DNA from: Rachycentron canadum
Lineage: Eukaryota > Chordata > Actinopteri > Carangiformes > Rachycentridae
Reading direction: 5' to 3'
DNA length: 64,000 nucleotides
NCBI GenBank assembly: GCA_038496675.1
Contig: CM076651.1
Location: 21,483,299 to 21,547,298, forward strand
Part shown: positions 37,601 to 50,700 of the stretch, piece after piece
Layout of the letters: every line of letters begins with the position of its first letter
How positions within the stretch are numbered: position 1 is the first letter of the stretch
Position numbers and translations under genes: made by a program
Notes under the pieces: generated by a model
Database searches by the model: none
Seen by the model: the letters and a program-made list of their open reading frames with translations, nothing else
What the model was told of the DNA's origin: nothing

Positions 37601-37689
37601 GCGACAAATTAAAATCTATGAATGTGAATGTCTTAACAGTTTTCTCCCTCTGCCCTTCAGATGCATTAGCTTATGGCTACCAATCATAG
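31641..37689 (+). CDS. vwa1: von Willebrand factor A domain-containing 1 (WARP-like), VWA + three FN3 domains
   Basis: Six coding exons, 31641-31725, 33504-34061, 35995-36327, 36575-36850, 37090-37365 and 37661-37689, join to about 518 residues. All five introns are phase 1. Residues 1-20 are a signal peptide (MLLTWTLLCLLL core). The VWA domain spans about 29-214 with a complete metal-ion site: DSSGS (D42, S44, S46), T113 and D148 in LTDG. FN3 domains follow at about 215-325, 326-417 and 418-509, each encoded by one exon, then a nine-residue tail. The arrangement and the RVLVWLTDG and STGHGN segments fit VWA1/WARP, an extracellular matrix protein of basement-membrane and cartilage matrix that binds perlecan and collagen VI. 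Mammalian VWA1 has only two FN3 domains. FN3-1 carries a Gly/Ser/Thr-rich loop. Another VWA-FN3 matrix protein cannot be fully excluded. Confidence 0.85.
31726..35994 (+). other. vwa1: vwa1 introns 1 and 2
   Basis: Intron 1 (31726-33503) and intron 2 (34062-35994) flank the VWA exon. Both are AT-rich with homopolymer runs (for example 32161-32173). No repeat family or coding exon was recognised. Confidence 0.7.
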
Positions 37690-38501
37690 CACTCCTAAAC
37701 AGCAAGTGCACCTTACCAAACATGGGGAGACGATGTCGAGAAGAATGCTGACTTTCATCCATAATTCTTTTCCATGCCTCTCCCCTCTGTGGACACCATC
37801 CAGAAGAGATGTTTAGTTTGGCTTACTGAGCACTCACTCACACACTCACTCACTCACGTGGAAGCCATAGACACTTATGAGTGGTCTGGGACAATATGGC
37901 TATATGTTGACTGTTGCAACCTGCAACACAGAGGACTATTTTCTTTTTCAATTCTATTGTCTCATCTGGTTTACACCTGTGGTCAATGTAAAATGCTTCA
38001 GTTTAAAGATGCAAGTTTAAGATGAAGCAATTTCATTGGTCTGTTTTGCATATGCAGAACAGGGTTTTGCACCATATGTGGGCCTCATGCCCTAATCAAC
38101 ATTTTTTATCAAGCTTTCCTAACAGAGAATATATGACTTACATTTATAATAAACACTTATGACTTAAAGTACTTCTTTTTCAGCACATGCTTAAAAATAT
38201 TGGATACTTGTGTCTGCGCAGTGGCATGCATCAGGAGAACATTAACAGTCAGTCCCTAATAACAGAATCTAAAGGATTGCTTTGAACAGACCAGCCATAT
38301 GGCCTTAAACTACCGAGATGCTGCATACAGTATGTGTGTAATTGAGTCTAGTTTTGGATTGGTCTCTGGAGATAGATCCATCATTCATATTTATTAGTCA
38401 GGAATTGTGTAAGTATGAAAATTAATGGTGTACAGTATTTACAGGTGCTGTTTACATTTTAAGACTGTTACCTTTTTAAGCCAGCCTTTGCTGCCACCTG
38501 C

Positions 38502-38554
38502 TGAAAGGATGCTTATAGGCTCATATAGAGGATATGAAAGGATGCTTATAGGCT
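38502..38554 (+). repeat. 20-bp direct repeat in vwa1 3' UTR
   Basis: TGAAAGGATGCTTATAGGCT occurs at 38502-38521 and again at 38535-38554, with a 33-bp period. Confidence 0.8.
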
Positions 38555-38636
38555 GGTGTTATAGGCTTTACTGTTATCCTCGCTGATGTTTTGTTTTATG
38601 TTTGTTGACCACTATTGAAATTTAACAAGAGCTTCC

Positions 38637-38642
38637 AATAAA
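38637..38642 (+). promoter_or_regulatory. vwa1: vwa1 poly(A) signal
   Basis: An AATAAA hexamer about 0.95 kb after the vwa1 stop codon, followed by T-rich sequence. The stretch between the stop and this site has no coding features and is taken as 3' UTR. Confidence 0.55.
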
Positions 38643-39032
38643 GTCATTTTTGTTTATACTAGTTGAAGTTTTTCATCACAATAAAATCTACCATCTCTCA
38701 ATCTCCAATTTTATTTGGTACTCCACTGTAGTTCTATCAGTCATGAGTAGTACAACAAAAACAGTGGTTTAATATCTTTTGTGGTTCTGTAGGAAATTTA
38801 TCAGACAGGGGAACTAATGAAAGATGGTATTGAGTTGCAAAATAGGAAGTGCAGGATCCCAAGTTTTTGGTTTGACCCTAGATATTAGGTTTATTTGCCT
38901 TTCCTCTTCAAACAGACAGCTGGTACACTTAAAACCATCTTTTATGGTCAATCCTAGGTCTGGGCATACTTTGTGATGTTCAATTTATTTTATATTTCAG
39001 ATGCACTTCATTAACTAAGGGAGATGAACATA

Positions 39033-39245
39033 GTCAAATCAAATAAAATTCTATTATAGCGCTAAATTTTTAAAAAAGTTACCTCATGGCACTTTACATA
39101 TAAAGCAGGTCTAGACCATACTCTTTATAGAATTATTTAAATGGACCAAACAAATCCCACCATGAGCAAGAACAGCTGATAGTGGAAAAGAAAAACTTCC
39201 TTTTAAAAGGCAGAAACCTCGAGCAGAACCTGGCTCAGGGTGGCA
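39033..39245 (+). mobile_element. Common dispersed teleost repeat (non-autonomous, class unassigned)
   Basis: Motifs such as GCACTTTACAT, GCAGGTCTAGACC, CCACCATGAGCAAG and GCAGAAACCTCGAGCAGAAC occur in order, as in a repeat I recall as abundant in fish genomes. It has no coding capacity. Boundaries are approximate and the class is uncertain. Confidence 0.55.
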
Positions 39246-39442
39246 TAGTAACAACATATCATATCACAGTGTTACAGAGAGACCATAGTCATGGTTGGTG
39301 CAGAGATATTGGTGTATTTTTTTTTAGGCCATTCTAACTCTTATTTAGAGGATGTTTCTTGGTATTTGTAGATTAGAATACAAACCTGGCATTGTGAGCA
39401 GAATTTAATTATTTCTAATTTTGTCATATAAATCACAAACAA

Positions 39443-39672
39443 GGGCAACACAGTGGTACAGTGGCAAGCACTGTTGCCTCACAGCAAGATGGCTCTGGGT
39501 TCAAACCCTGGGCCAGGGAGTACTAGGGTTCCCTCCTGGTACTCTTCCTATCACAGTCCAAAGACATGCATGTATCCCATATTTAAGTAACTCTCACCCA
39601 TTGTCAGCTGGGATCGGCTCCAGCCCCCCTGCAACTCTGATGGAATAATGCTACTAATAATGGATGAGTAGA
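39443..39672 (+). mobile_element. tRNA-derived SINE, internally deleted
   Basis: The 5' part has RNA polymerase III promoter-like boxes: box A in GTGGTACAGTGGCAAGCA, and box B in GGTTCAAACCC about 40 bp later. The body (CAGTCCAAAGACATGCA, GTCAGCTGGGATCGGCTCC) and the tail of GATGGA units match a SINE-like repeat common in teleosts. It is shorter than the usual copy, with a mid-body deletion. Confidence 0.7.
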
Positions 39673-41702
39673 TGGATCACAAACAAACTGATTATTTAAA
39701 ATGCTCCTGAAAGACAGAGGAGGCAACTTTTCTGTATCAAGGCTTCTCCCTACAGGTTAAAGAAAGCACCTTCAACTATCACCAGGTGTATTAACTGAGT
39801 AATCTCTGTTGATTAATTAATATATTGTCATATATGAATTACAATTATTTAATGCATAAATTCAGACTTTTAATCCATGATATCCAATACTGGATCATAT
39901 ATAAGTTATCCTGAATTTTCATTAGCTTGTCTTATGAATAAAATTTTAACCAGGAAAACATTTAAAAAATAAAGATATGGGCAATATTGATAAAATCTTC
40001 TCGATGTGGGTGACTGTTGGTCAAGTGGTTGAGGGTGTCAGCCATAATTTATGGGATTAATACCACAGAAACTGCAGAACAAGACAATGTGGTTTATATG
40101 GCTTTCATAATATATTATTTATTCTTTTGTTCTTTTGATTGACCTAATGAGTCAGTATAAAGATCTGATGTTCAAAGATTTGTGCATTTGTGTCCTGCTC
40201 TCAGCAAACAGACATGGTTAGCAGTTAAATAGGCTACAAATTTACAGAACTTAAATTTACTGGCGCTGCTTAGTGTGGCATACATGTGGACATTCTGGTT
40301 AATTTTACTGAAAGAAAAGTTATGAGGGTCTGTTCAGATTATTATATGATATAGATGACCATTTACACAGAGAAAATACTAGTTTTGGAGTTACTCTCAG
40401 CTCCCAATTCACTGTAAATGTGACTAAAATACAAAAGCATACTCCCAGAGATTTTTTGAACTGGGAGCACCTGAAGGCACCATTGTAATTGTTTTACCAA
40501 ACAGTAGGAGGCGTCAATCCACGGACCCTGTTTCCCGTTAGCCGATCAAGCTGCAATATCCAAGCCTTGACATTGCGAAGATGGAGGCTGTTGTGGTCTA
40601 GAGCAAGATACATAGAAAGCACACACTGCGAGTTTCAGAGCCCTGTTATGACAGCATTTCCAGTTGGTCCAGGTAATTGCAAAACCACCTGGTTACTTAG
40701 CTAGCGAGCAAACGTTAGCGCCTTGCCAAAGTTATGTAGCTAGCACAAATGACAGCTAATGTCAACGAACGGGCTAGCGCAGCGAACATTAGCTAAACTA
40801 GCTAGCAACGTCGGATCAACTGCAACGTAGTTTTAGATAACTGATAACTCAGCACGTAGAATCTCTCGTTTTTCTTAACGACAGTCTGTTGTCTTATTCA
40901 GAGAGAGGCTCTTGTAACACAGGGCCGGTCAACAGCCAACTTCAGCTAATATCATGAGCAAGATGAAGATGTTTTGATGTCAATGCTAGCTAACGTTAGC
41001 AAGCTAATCGTTTTCAGGTACGTTTCCTGGTTGTGACTCCTCTCCTTGTTACGAATTGACTGGGTGGTGTGTTTCATTCTTTGACTCCGTTTTCGCTTTA
41101 ATGGAACAAAAACCTACTAAGACATGCAATATAGCCTTTATACTTTTAGTTTTCTTTGGAAGGAGAGGACGTAAGGTTGGTGGTAACATTAAAAATTCGG
41201 GCTGTTCGATGGTTCCTGTTTACTGTACAACTGTGCAGCAATGGTCATGACAACTGAGTCTTTTATATGGTTTCATAAATTACGCGCTTTATTTCGCTAT
41301 GCTGGCATCGCACCAAATGAAATTTGTTTTAATTTTGTGTTAATGTTAAACGTTTTATTCCTGCATTCTCCTTCCGCCAAAACACACAAGATTAGCGTGA
41401 ACAAGTTAAACAAGTTAAAGTTGAAATGCTGCTTACAGGAGTCCTGATCAGATTATCGTGATCTATCTTTGTCTTTATTTTTAGATTAAGAGCCTCATAT
41501 TGCGAGAGTTGGATATGTTTTTCTGTTAGCTGTAACTAAATAGCTTTGTCAGAAGTTTTCTCACAACTGTACTGGTTCGGGATATTAATTTATTCACAGT
41601 TCATAGTTTTCTTAATTTACCATGCTAAATTGACTCCTTTAGATTTGTGTGTCTGCAGGTGGAGGCAGGAGGTGTGAGTAGAGGTCAGTGGACATCGGCA
41701 GC
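39673..41702 (+). promoter_or_regulatory. ralgapb: ralgapb promoter region and 5' UTR
   Basis: An AAGATGGAGGC motif at 40578-40588 resembles the YY1-type element often found just downstream of start sites. A plausible non-coding first exon ends at the donor 40672/40673 (CCAG|GTAATT). The coding exon follows an acceptor at about 41659 (TCTGCAG). Between them are several GCTAGC and ACGTTAGC motifs (40697-41010). The transcription start is inferred, not shown. Confidence 0.45.
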
Positions 41703-44700
41703 ATGTACTCCGAGTGGCGCTCACTGCAGTTGGTGGTGCAGAGCGACCAGGGCCACCTCAGTGTTCTGCACACTTATCCCACCACTGTGGGCACGGAGGT
41801 GGCAAATGCTGTGGTCAAACCTCTGGGCACAGCAGTAAGCCCTGTCGCCACAGAGAACATCCTTAAGACAGACAAGGAGGTGAGAAAGACAATCAGGCTG
41901 GTGTATGCAATATGCAGTGTTTGGCATTTCAGTTTAATGGCTTTGTAACCTGCCAAGGTACCTCTGGACTATTTCACATTTTGCTGTCTTGTAGCTTTGT
42001 GCTAAAGTAGTTTTTCTGTTATGATTCTACATTTGTTACCTCATAATGGCAAAGCAACAATAATTTTTTTTAAAATTTTTTGATTCAATAGACATTTTTT
42101 TTTAAAATTCATTAAAAAGGTAAAACTGGGATACTGGAGCCTTTGCTATGACACTTGAAATTTATATCTTGCAGCTGACAATACATATTAGGACAAAAAC
42201 CAAGCCATTAGGTGAAAAGCACTGCCTGCTGAACAGAGATAGGATTGTGCAGATGCACAGATGTGGGAAAGGCTATGCAAAAATCTTCCGCTGCACTAAA
42301 GGTTTCCAAGAGCACAGTTGGCCTCTCTAATTCTTAAATGGAAACAGGTTGGTCACTCTGGCAGAGCTGCAGAGATCCTTTGTGGAGAGAGGAGAAACTT
42401 TCAGAAGGAAAACTATCACTGTAGCACTCCACAAATCTGGATTCTATGTGGCTAGATGGAAGCTTCTCCCTGGTGAATGACACATTAAAGTTGCATTGTA
42501 TCTGAAAAAAGCTCTGAGAATTTGAGAAACAGGATTCTCTGGCATGATATTACTAAGATCAAACTGTTTGGCCTCAATACCAATATTGAAACATGGTGGT
42601 AACAGCATCATGCTGTCACGGACAGGGAGATTGACTTGGATTGAGGAGAACATGAACACAGTACATAGGGCTCAGAATCTCAGAATGGGCTAAAGTTTCA
42701 CCTTTCAATATCATAAGGTTCATTCAATTGATTTTTTTAGCATAAGTCTGAAACATAAGACAAGAAAAAGGAAAAAAGTGAAGCAGTCTGAATACTTTCT
42801 AAATATACTGTATTTCCACTTGACAAGGGAGGTTGGACTTGGACATTGATCGATCATAAGATGTATTTAACACCAGTTAGCAGAGTTCAGTGTGGAGCTT
42901 TTCTCAGTTGACAAATTTCTAACCATTTGAGTAGAGCAATGAAGGGACAAGTAAGGAACTTTTAATAATTAATTAAAATTATTATTAAATTATTTCTCAC
43001 TCTGCATGGTCAGTGTGATATGAGCAGTAATCAACTTAAATGAACAGCCTCTACATCATTGCAATCCTGAGCAGCACTGACAAGATGTTTGTTTTACTTT
43101 AGGGATGATATTATGTTTGTTTACCTTGATTTTGACCAGATGCCAACACCCATTTGGGCTGCTGTAAGTCTTCTCTGGAGTCTCTTGGTATAGCTACTCT
43201 CGCATTTGAAGGCCTGACTGATGAGTGCTACAGTGATAGCTTCTCTAGAGGAGGCTTAGGCCTGAAACACAACAGATGCTTAATGCTGTTGGTGCAGTTA
43301 CACTTCCTTCACTTCACCTTTCATATTAATGGGAATTGACTTATTTTGAGTGCCTATATGTGGACATACACATAGACATATGATAAAACCTCTGAAACAA
43401 ACAGGGCCCTTCTGTTGTATCAGGACTTTTTAAGGCAGGTTTGGTGAATTGGCAATAAAAAACTGGATCAGTTTCTTATCCTTTTATTTTTTATGCTCTG
43501 TATAGACCAGTTGTCAAAAAAAGTCTCTCTTATGCTCTGATAAAACCCTGGAAAGTCTGCTCAAACACACTGTTGTTAACCACAGAGCTCACTGCAAGCT
43601 GGGGCTTAAAGTTAATGGTATGACAGCATGTGTCAGGAAATAAAGTGAGAGGAGGTGTGTTGGGTTAGAAATATTTCAGCAATATTCCTTAGGTGTGCCT
43701 TGAATCTAAAGTGCAGCTATTACTTTGAAATTAACTTCATGCTAAGGATGCTTCATGCTCCAAAATACACAAATGTTACAAATAGCACGGTAGAATATTG
43801 TCAAGGGAGAGCTGTGATACAGGACTTTCAATGTAAGGTGACTCAAGGGAGTCTATGTAGTTATGTGATGCAGGAAAAATAAAGAAGAAAAGATGTGGAT
43901 TGGATTCCATGTTGGCATATACTGAATATATAAGAATTTGGATCAGGATCATGGACATCTTTCATCTTTGACACACTTATTTTTTTCACTTCTGTCTTTT
44001 TTTACACAAGTTTTTAAATGTAACAGAAGAATGACAATCTGGTTTTCATTCATCACACGCTTTTTGAATATATGGTAATGTGCTTTTCGAATTGACAAGA
44101 AACAAAAAACATATAGCTGAAAGAGGTGGTGTATTGTTATTAACATTATCTTACCCTAAACCTTTTTCTGTCCTTGCCATGAGGCACTAGGTTAGGTATT
44201 CTAAACTCATAGTTACTCATTTGACATAGTTCAGACTTACATAAAGTATTACATCAACATAATGACGGAACTTGCAGAAGATGACCATATTAAAATATAT
44301 TTTCAGATCTGCCATTTTTATGTCAAGAACAGATAGATATAGCAATTTCCTGCATAGTGAAATGCTGCAAAATACTAACAACCTTACAAGATTAATATAA
44401 ATTAATGAGAATGCTTTGACTCCCTAGGTGAAGTGGACCATGGAAGTGCTGTGCTATGGCCTCACCCTCCCCCTAGAAGGGGACACTGTTAAACTGTGTG
44501 TAGATGTGTACACAGACTGGATGATGGCCCTGGTTTCGCCCAGGGTCTCGATGCCTCAGCCTGTGGTTAAGGAACCCAATATGTACGTCCAGACGATCTT
44601 AAAACATCTTTACAATGTGTTTGTACCAAGGTATGTCAGAAATGTTCACAGATGAGAATTTTCAAAAAACGATGTATGTTTGTTTTTTACACCATGTCTT

Positions 44701-47700
44701 CTGCTATAAACAGGCATCCTAGATAAATCTCTGACTGTTGATACCACTTATCATGGCTGCTCTTTACACTCTCTCTCTGATTCCCTTCCTTATCCCCTAA
44801 TTTCAAACACACTGTCTCTGTTTCCAGGCCTGAGCAGCATAGCCTGAACCATATCAGGCTTTGCCAGCAGGTTCTGACTGCAGTCCAAAAACTGGCACGA
44901 GAGTCTGTTTCCATGGTTAGGGAAACCTGGGAGGTGCTGCTGCTCTTCCTGCTTCGTATCAATGACACATTGCTTGCTCCACCCACAGTTGGAGGTAAGC
45001 CACTAGCTGTCCTCTTAAGTTATTAACTTATTAGCAATAATTACTTAACTAAATAATTTCCAACAACATTAAAAATTCCCCCCTTTTTTCCAGTTGGAGT
45101 GGCAGAGAAACTGGCAGAGAAACTGATGGCAGTGCTGTTTGAGGTGTGGCTGCTGGCATGTGCCCGTTGTTTTCCCACACCACCGTACTGGAAGACAGCA
45201 AGAGAGATGCTGGCTAATTGGAGACATCACCCTCCTGTTGTAGAGCAGTGGAGCAGAGTGGCCTGTGCCCTGACCTCTAGGTTAGAAACAGATCAGTTAA
45301 ACATTGTGTGGTTTTGGATTTACAACTTGGCTCATATAACCTCTGCTCTGCCTTCACAGAGAAGAGAAACAAATCTCATCATTATTCCCTACTGAATGAG
45401 CCCCTCTGTCTGTTTTCCAGACTGTTGCGCTTCACCCACGGACCGTCCTTTCCACCTTTTAAAGTTCCTGATGAGGATGCCAACTTGATTCCTTTAGAGA
45501 TGGACAATGACTGTGTGGCACAGACCTGGTACCGCTTTCTCCACATGCTCAGGTGCAAGATTCCTGACCTTTTCCCCATGAAAATAACTGTATTTGACAC
45601 AGATGTGTGTGTTTCAAGAGACAAGTTGTAGCTCATAGTGGAACTAAAGCACCTCATATAATTCCCATCAAAATCATCCTGGTGGTAATGTAACAATGCA
45701 AAGTCATCAGGTCCATTTTTCATAAAGTCAGAATCATCACAATTCATTCTATCCAAGTCAGACACACAAAATGTCCAAAAGTCCAATATCCAAGCTTTAG
45801 CAGTGTCTGTAAGCATTTAGTGGATAAATTTGCTGTCTGTTTGTTTGCAGCAACCCAGTGGACTTGAGCAACCCTGCAATAGTGAGCACCACTCCAAAGT
45901 TTCAGGAGCAGTTTCTTAACTCGAGCGGCATCCCTCATGAGGTGGTGCTACATCCATGCTTGAAGCAGCTGCCCCAGATCTTCTTCAGGGCCATGAGGGG
46001 TGTCAGCTGCCTAGTAGATGCATTCTTGGGTAAGAGGGACATTTGGTTTACTTTAAATGTTCAAAAAGCTAACAAAATGGATATATTTCAGAATGAAATG
46101 GTCAAACTCATCACAATGGTTACGCGTGCGTTTTGTAAGTTTTAACCAATATACGCATAAGTCATGTCAACATGACTTCTGTTTTAAAGTTATTCCTACC
46201 TTCTAGGCACCCATTGATGCTCATTCATGTCAAAATAACGTTTTATGTGATGAGTGGTGAAAAAGGTAAAATATGTAAGAGGAGCCTGCAATCCAAGGTA
46301 CTTGTAAGTTCTTGTAACAATTTTTATACCTTTCCAGTTGTTATATAGGGACTGCTCCTGAGTTCACTCAAGATGGAAGATGTCAGTCAGTAATAACTGT
46401 TTAAACATTTGAATAAAAAAATGTCAGAGTGTATTTTTCTCTTTACACTGTAGGTATCTCTGTTGAAAAGAGAGATGTACGGGAGAGGGTGTTCACTTTT
46501 TGCCCAGTGCTGCTCTCTCATGGTACAGACATCAGCTGACACATTATATAATGAGATGGGCATATAATGGTCTATTTATTGGTGGTAATGACATAACAAC
46601 TGATATTAGTTTTGCTTTAGCAAAATGATATGTTCCAGATATTCAGACTAAACTACAAGATCATAAACAAGGGGTCTCCTGTGGGCATAAAAAATCAATC
46701 AAGATGGTTGGAGATCAATTACTGATGATTTGTATCTAACCATTGTCTTGCATGTCTACCAATGAATATTATTTCTGATCTTTCATAACATTAAAAATAA
46801 GAAAATGTTTAAATTCAGTCAAAGCAAGTTGTGGCCACTGGAAAATTTAAAGGCCTTTCTGTCAACAGGTATATCACGTCCCAGAGCTGACAGTGCCCCA
46901 CCCACCCCAGTTAATAGATTGAGCATGTCTCCGCCCCCCTCCATCGCCAATACCACGCCTCCTCACAGCCGCAAGCAGCGGCATACAGTGGTTACCAAAA
47001 CCACAAGCAAGAGTTCAACTGTAAGTCCATAAAACATAACAAATAGTGACTCAGAATTAGAAGTTGTTTTTTTTTTTTTTTTTTAATTTATTTGTTGCAG
47101 TTGATCGACAGACAGACCAGGGCTAATACATATGTCATCTATATGTAAAGGAATCCTAGGAAGAATTTATCTTTTTAACTCATCTTTTGTATGTGGTCTA
47201 TTTCATTGATCATGTTGTCAACACCCCGATGCGATATCTTCCTCTCTGCCTCCCAACCTATAGGGCAGCGGTAGTCAGCCAACCAAAGCATCCCAGCAGC
47301 AGCAGCAGCAGCAAACTTCGTCCTCTCCAACACTGCTTTCCAGCCCCAACCAGAGCAGTTGGGAGTCTCGGCCTCTACCAGCCCCTGCTCGGCCAAAGGT
47401 CAACAGCATCCTTAACCTGTTCGGCCAGTGGCTTTTCGACGCTGCTCTGGTGCACTGTAAGCTCCATAGCGGCCTCAGCCGAGACCCGAGCATGACTGGT
47501 AAGAAGTGAGACGATGGCTATAGCGTTTCCCTTAATGCATGGTCAGGTGGGTGTTCTGTTGCTGTTCTTTAGTATGTGTTTTTGTGGAGTTATATGTGTT
47601 TTTGGTCTCTGTTATTTTTTCTTGTATGTCGGTGAAATATCCTTTCCTTTTTTCACCATTTTCTCTGAAACTTCTTTGTGCTTTTCTGTGTGTGGAGGGC

Positions 47701-50700
47701 TTGGTTAGAAGTGGCCTGGTATGAAATTTCCATCTGATTCTAATTCATTTACATCTACCAACTATTTATACATGGCTAAAACTGCATATAGTCTATAACC
47801 ATATGCTGGGGATTTCATTTAGACTCATTTTTATTGGTAAAATCATTGCTAGAGGAGTCAGTGACTGCACATACAGTATTTTGTATTTGAAAACAAATTT
47901 GGCTGTTCATTGGCATCTCCATTTACTTTTTCTCTTCTTGGTGTAGTGTCCTGCACTTGTCTACCATGTCTGTTTAATGTTAAAGAGTTGCAATGGGTCA
48001 AAAGTCATGTATTGAGGAGAACAAAAAAAAAAACAATTCATGCCTGATATGAATTGATCCCAAAATATTGGATCTGCTTTGATTTTGTGTCTCTCCACTA
48101 TTTCTGTTATCTTGCAGCCTCTTTTATCCAAATTCTCCTTTCTTATAAATCTTGTAAGTAGGAACAGCAGCTTTTTTTCCTCACTTGATTTGCGTTTCTT
48201 GACAAATCGTCCTGCTTTTTAGTTAAATTCCTCATGATCATAGCCATTATCACCATTGTTTTCTGTTCCCACTCCTTGTCATATATCAAAGTTCACCAGC
48301 GTTCTCTCAGCGTTTCTCCAAAGGTGATGGAATGGGTTTCACCAACTGACCACTTGTCTCAATCATAACGTTGCCAGTTTGTGATGCCACCCTGTTTTTA
48401 AGTTCGCATTTTCTTTTGTTTGGGTCTCACTAATCCTTATTATTTAGTTTCAGACCTCCCTCAAGTTCAGCATTAATGTTTTGTTTCTTGTAATTTGTTT
48501 TTGTATTGTTGGTTCACTTGAGTTTTGATTTTTATTGGTTTGGTGCCTCAATGCATGAAGTGAATGTTCTTTACCTGGAGTGACAGTCATATAATTGAAG
48601 CAGCGAGGGAGCTGACACAGGGATTTTGTTTAGTGTTTTTGCAGCAGAGAATGACTAACACATTTTATTGCCAGCACACTACACTTGGTCATGCTTTGTG
48701 CCAGTGATAGGTAGAACTTCAGCGGCAAACTCTTTGTGTCAGAGTTCCCTTTATTGAATGCTTTTCAGTGATGTGAGTGTGTGTTTGCAGTCTTTGAAGT
48801 CTTTGTTTTATCTTTTTGTGAGAGTGATTAAATGTCTGCTTTGTGGTGCTTTTGTTTTTCCAATTTTCCTGTTTACTTTTTGTTGTATTGTGCATACAGT
48901 GGATATGTTTGCCTGTTTCTCATGCATGAATATGAATGAACACATTTTAATTGGACGTCCTTTCATTCTCTGTCTCTCTTTACAGCAATAGCCACTCAAG
49001 TAGGTCTGGAGCTGAGAAGGAAGGGTTCTCAAATGTCCACTGACTCCATGGTGTCTAACCCAATGTTTGATGCCAACGAGTTCCCAGAGAGCTACGAGGC
49101 AGGACGAGCTGAGGCCTGTGGGACTCTCTGTCGTATCTTCTGTAGCAAGAAAACTGGAGAAGATATTCTGCCTGTTTACCTGTCTAGGTAACATAGTTAA
49201 CTTCTTTATTTTGCTAATCATGTCACTTAGTAATTCAGTAACTGTGGAACTTTAGTTTTGCTGTTGGCTGTTTAAACTGTAAAAAACTATTAAGTAGAAT
49301 AGCAAATATATTGCTACTCCTGGCTCATTCTGCAGGTTCTACATGGTCCTGATTCAGGGTCTCCAGATCTCCGATTTCATCTGTAGACCAGTTCTGGCTT
49401 CGATCATTCTCAACTCCTCCTCTCTCTTCTGCACTGACCTGAAGGGTATCAATGTGGTAGTGCCCTACTTCATAGCTGCCCTGGAGACTATTGTGCCAGA
49501 CAGGTTAGACCAGTAGTATCCTACACAATTTTGGATCATTTAATAAAAGATTTATTTATGTTACAGATAACATTTTCATGAATGTGTTATTTGATGATTT
49601 ACCTAGAAAACCATAAGATGTTAGTCAATTTTCTCCTTCCAGGTCAAATTTGAGAATATTGTCTCTGAGATTTGTTGTCTTCTCTCAGGGAGCTATCCAA
49701 ATTCAAGATGTATGTAAATCCTACCGATTTACGGAGAGCCTCCATCAATATTCTGCTGGCCATGTTGCCACTGCCGCATCACTTTGGCAACATCAAATCT
49801 GAGGTAACAGCTTTGATATCAGTCTTATTTCTCTTAGAGCTAATAAAATCTTGCTTACTTCTGTCATTTGATTGGTTTCTTGTGCCATTTAAAAGGTTTT
49901 GAATTTTTTTTTCAGATTCATTGAACCTCCTTTATCCTCTTTCCTAAGCTCATTTAAAATTCTTTACTCAGATTGCAATTAGCTTCTGTCACAGCGGTTG
50001 CTAATCTTACTTACTAACTTCTCAGCATGTTAAGGCACGAGGGTGTAGATCATTCCGTCTTTAAATTTTTAACTCCATAAGACCTTTAAATGTTTGCTTA
50101 ACAGTAAAGCAATCCCTAAAAGTTTTTATTTTTATCATTTTCAGACCATGTTGTTGACTATATTGACATTGTGTGTGTCAGGTTCTGTTGGAGGGAAAGT
50201 TCAATGAGGAAGATGGCTGGCCTCATGATCAGCCTGTGTCTTTCCTGTCCCTGAGGCTACGTCTTGTCAATGTCCTGATAGGAGCGCTGCAGACTGAGAC
50301 TGACCCCACAAACACACAGCTCATCCTAGGTATCTGCTGCCCCGTTTATACTCTGTATATTTGTACTGTTTGACCTTAATCATTCAAAATTTTTTTTGTT
50401 TTTTTCTTTATATTGTGCATTGTTTTATTGTCACCCCCCTTCCCAGGTGCAATGCTCAATATTGTTCAAGACTCAGCATTGTTGGAGTCCATAGGGGCAC
50501 AGACTGAAACAGTAAGGCTCAGATTACTGCTGTTTCCTTCTCTTCAATAATTAACATTTTATGATGCTAGCAGCAGTGTAATAGACTGGGCATGAGGATT
50601 GCTGTGTTTTTGTGGTGGCAGGGCAGTATAGATGGGAGTCACATGATGATGAGGAGTCAGAGTCACAGCCGTACAAACAGTGGCATTAGTTTCACCAGTG

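Noticed and set aside
39443..39520. Possible tRNA gene
   Set aside because: Box A and box B-like motifs are present, but no cloverleaf can be formed and the downstream body identifies a SINE.
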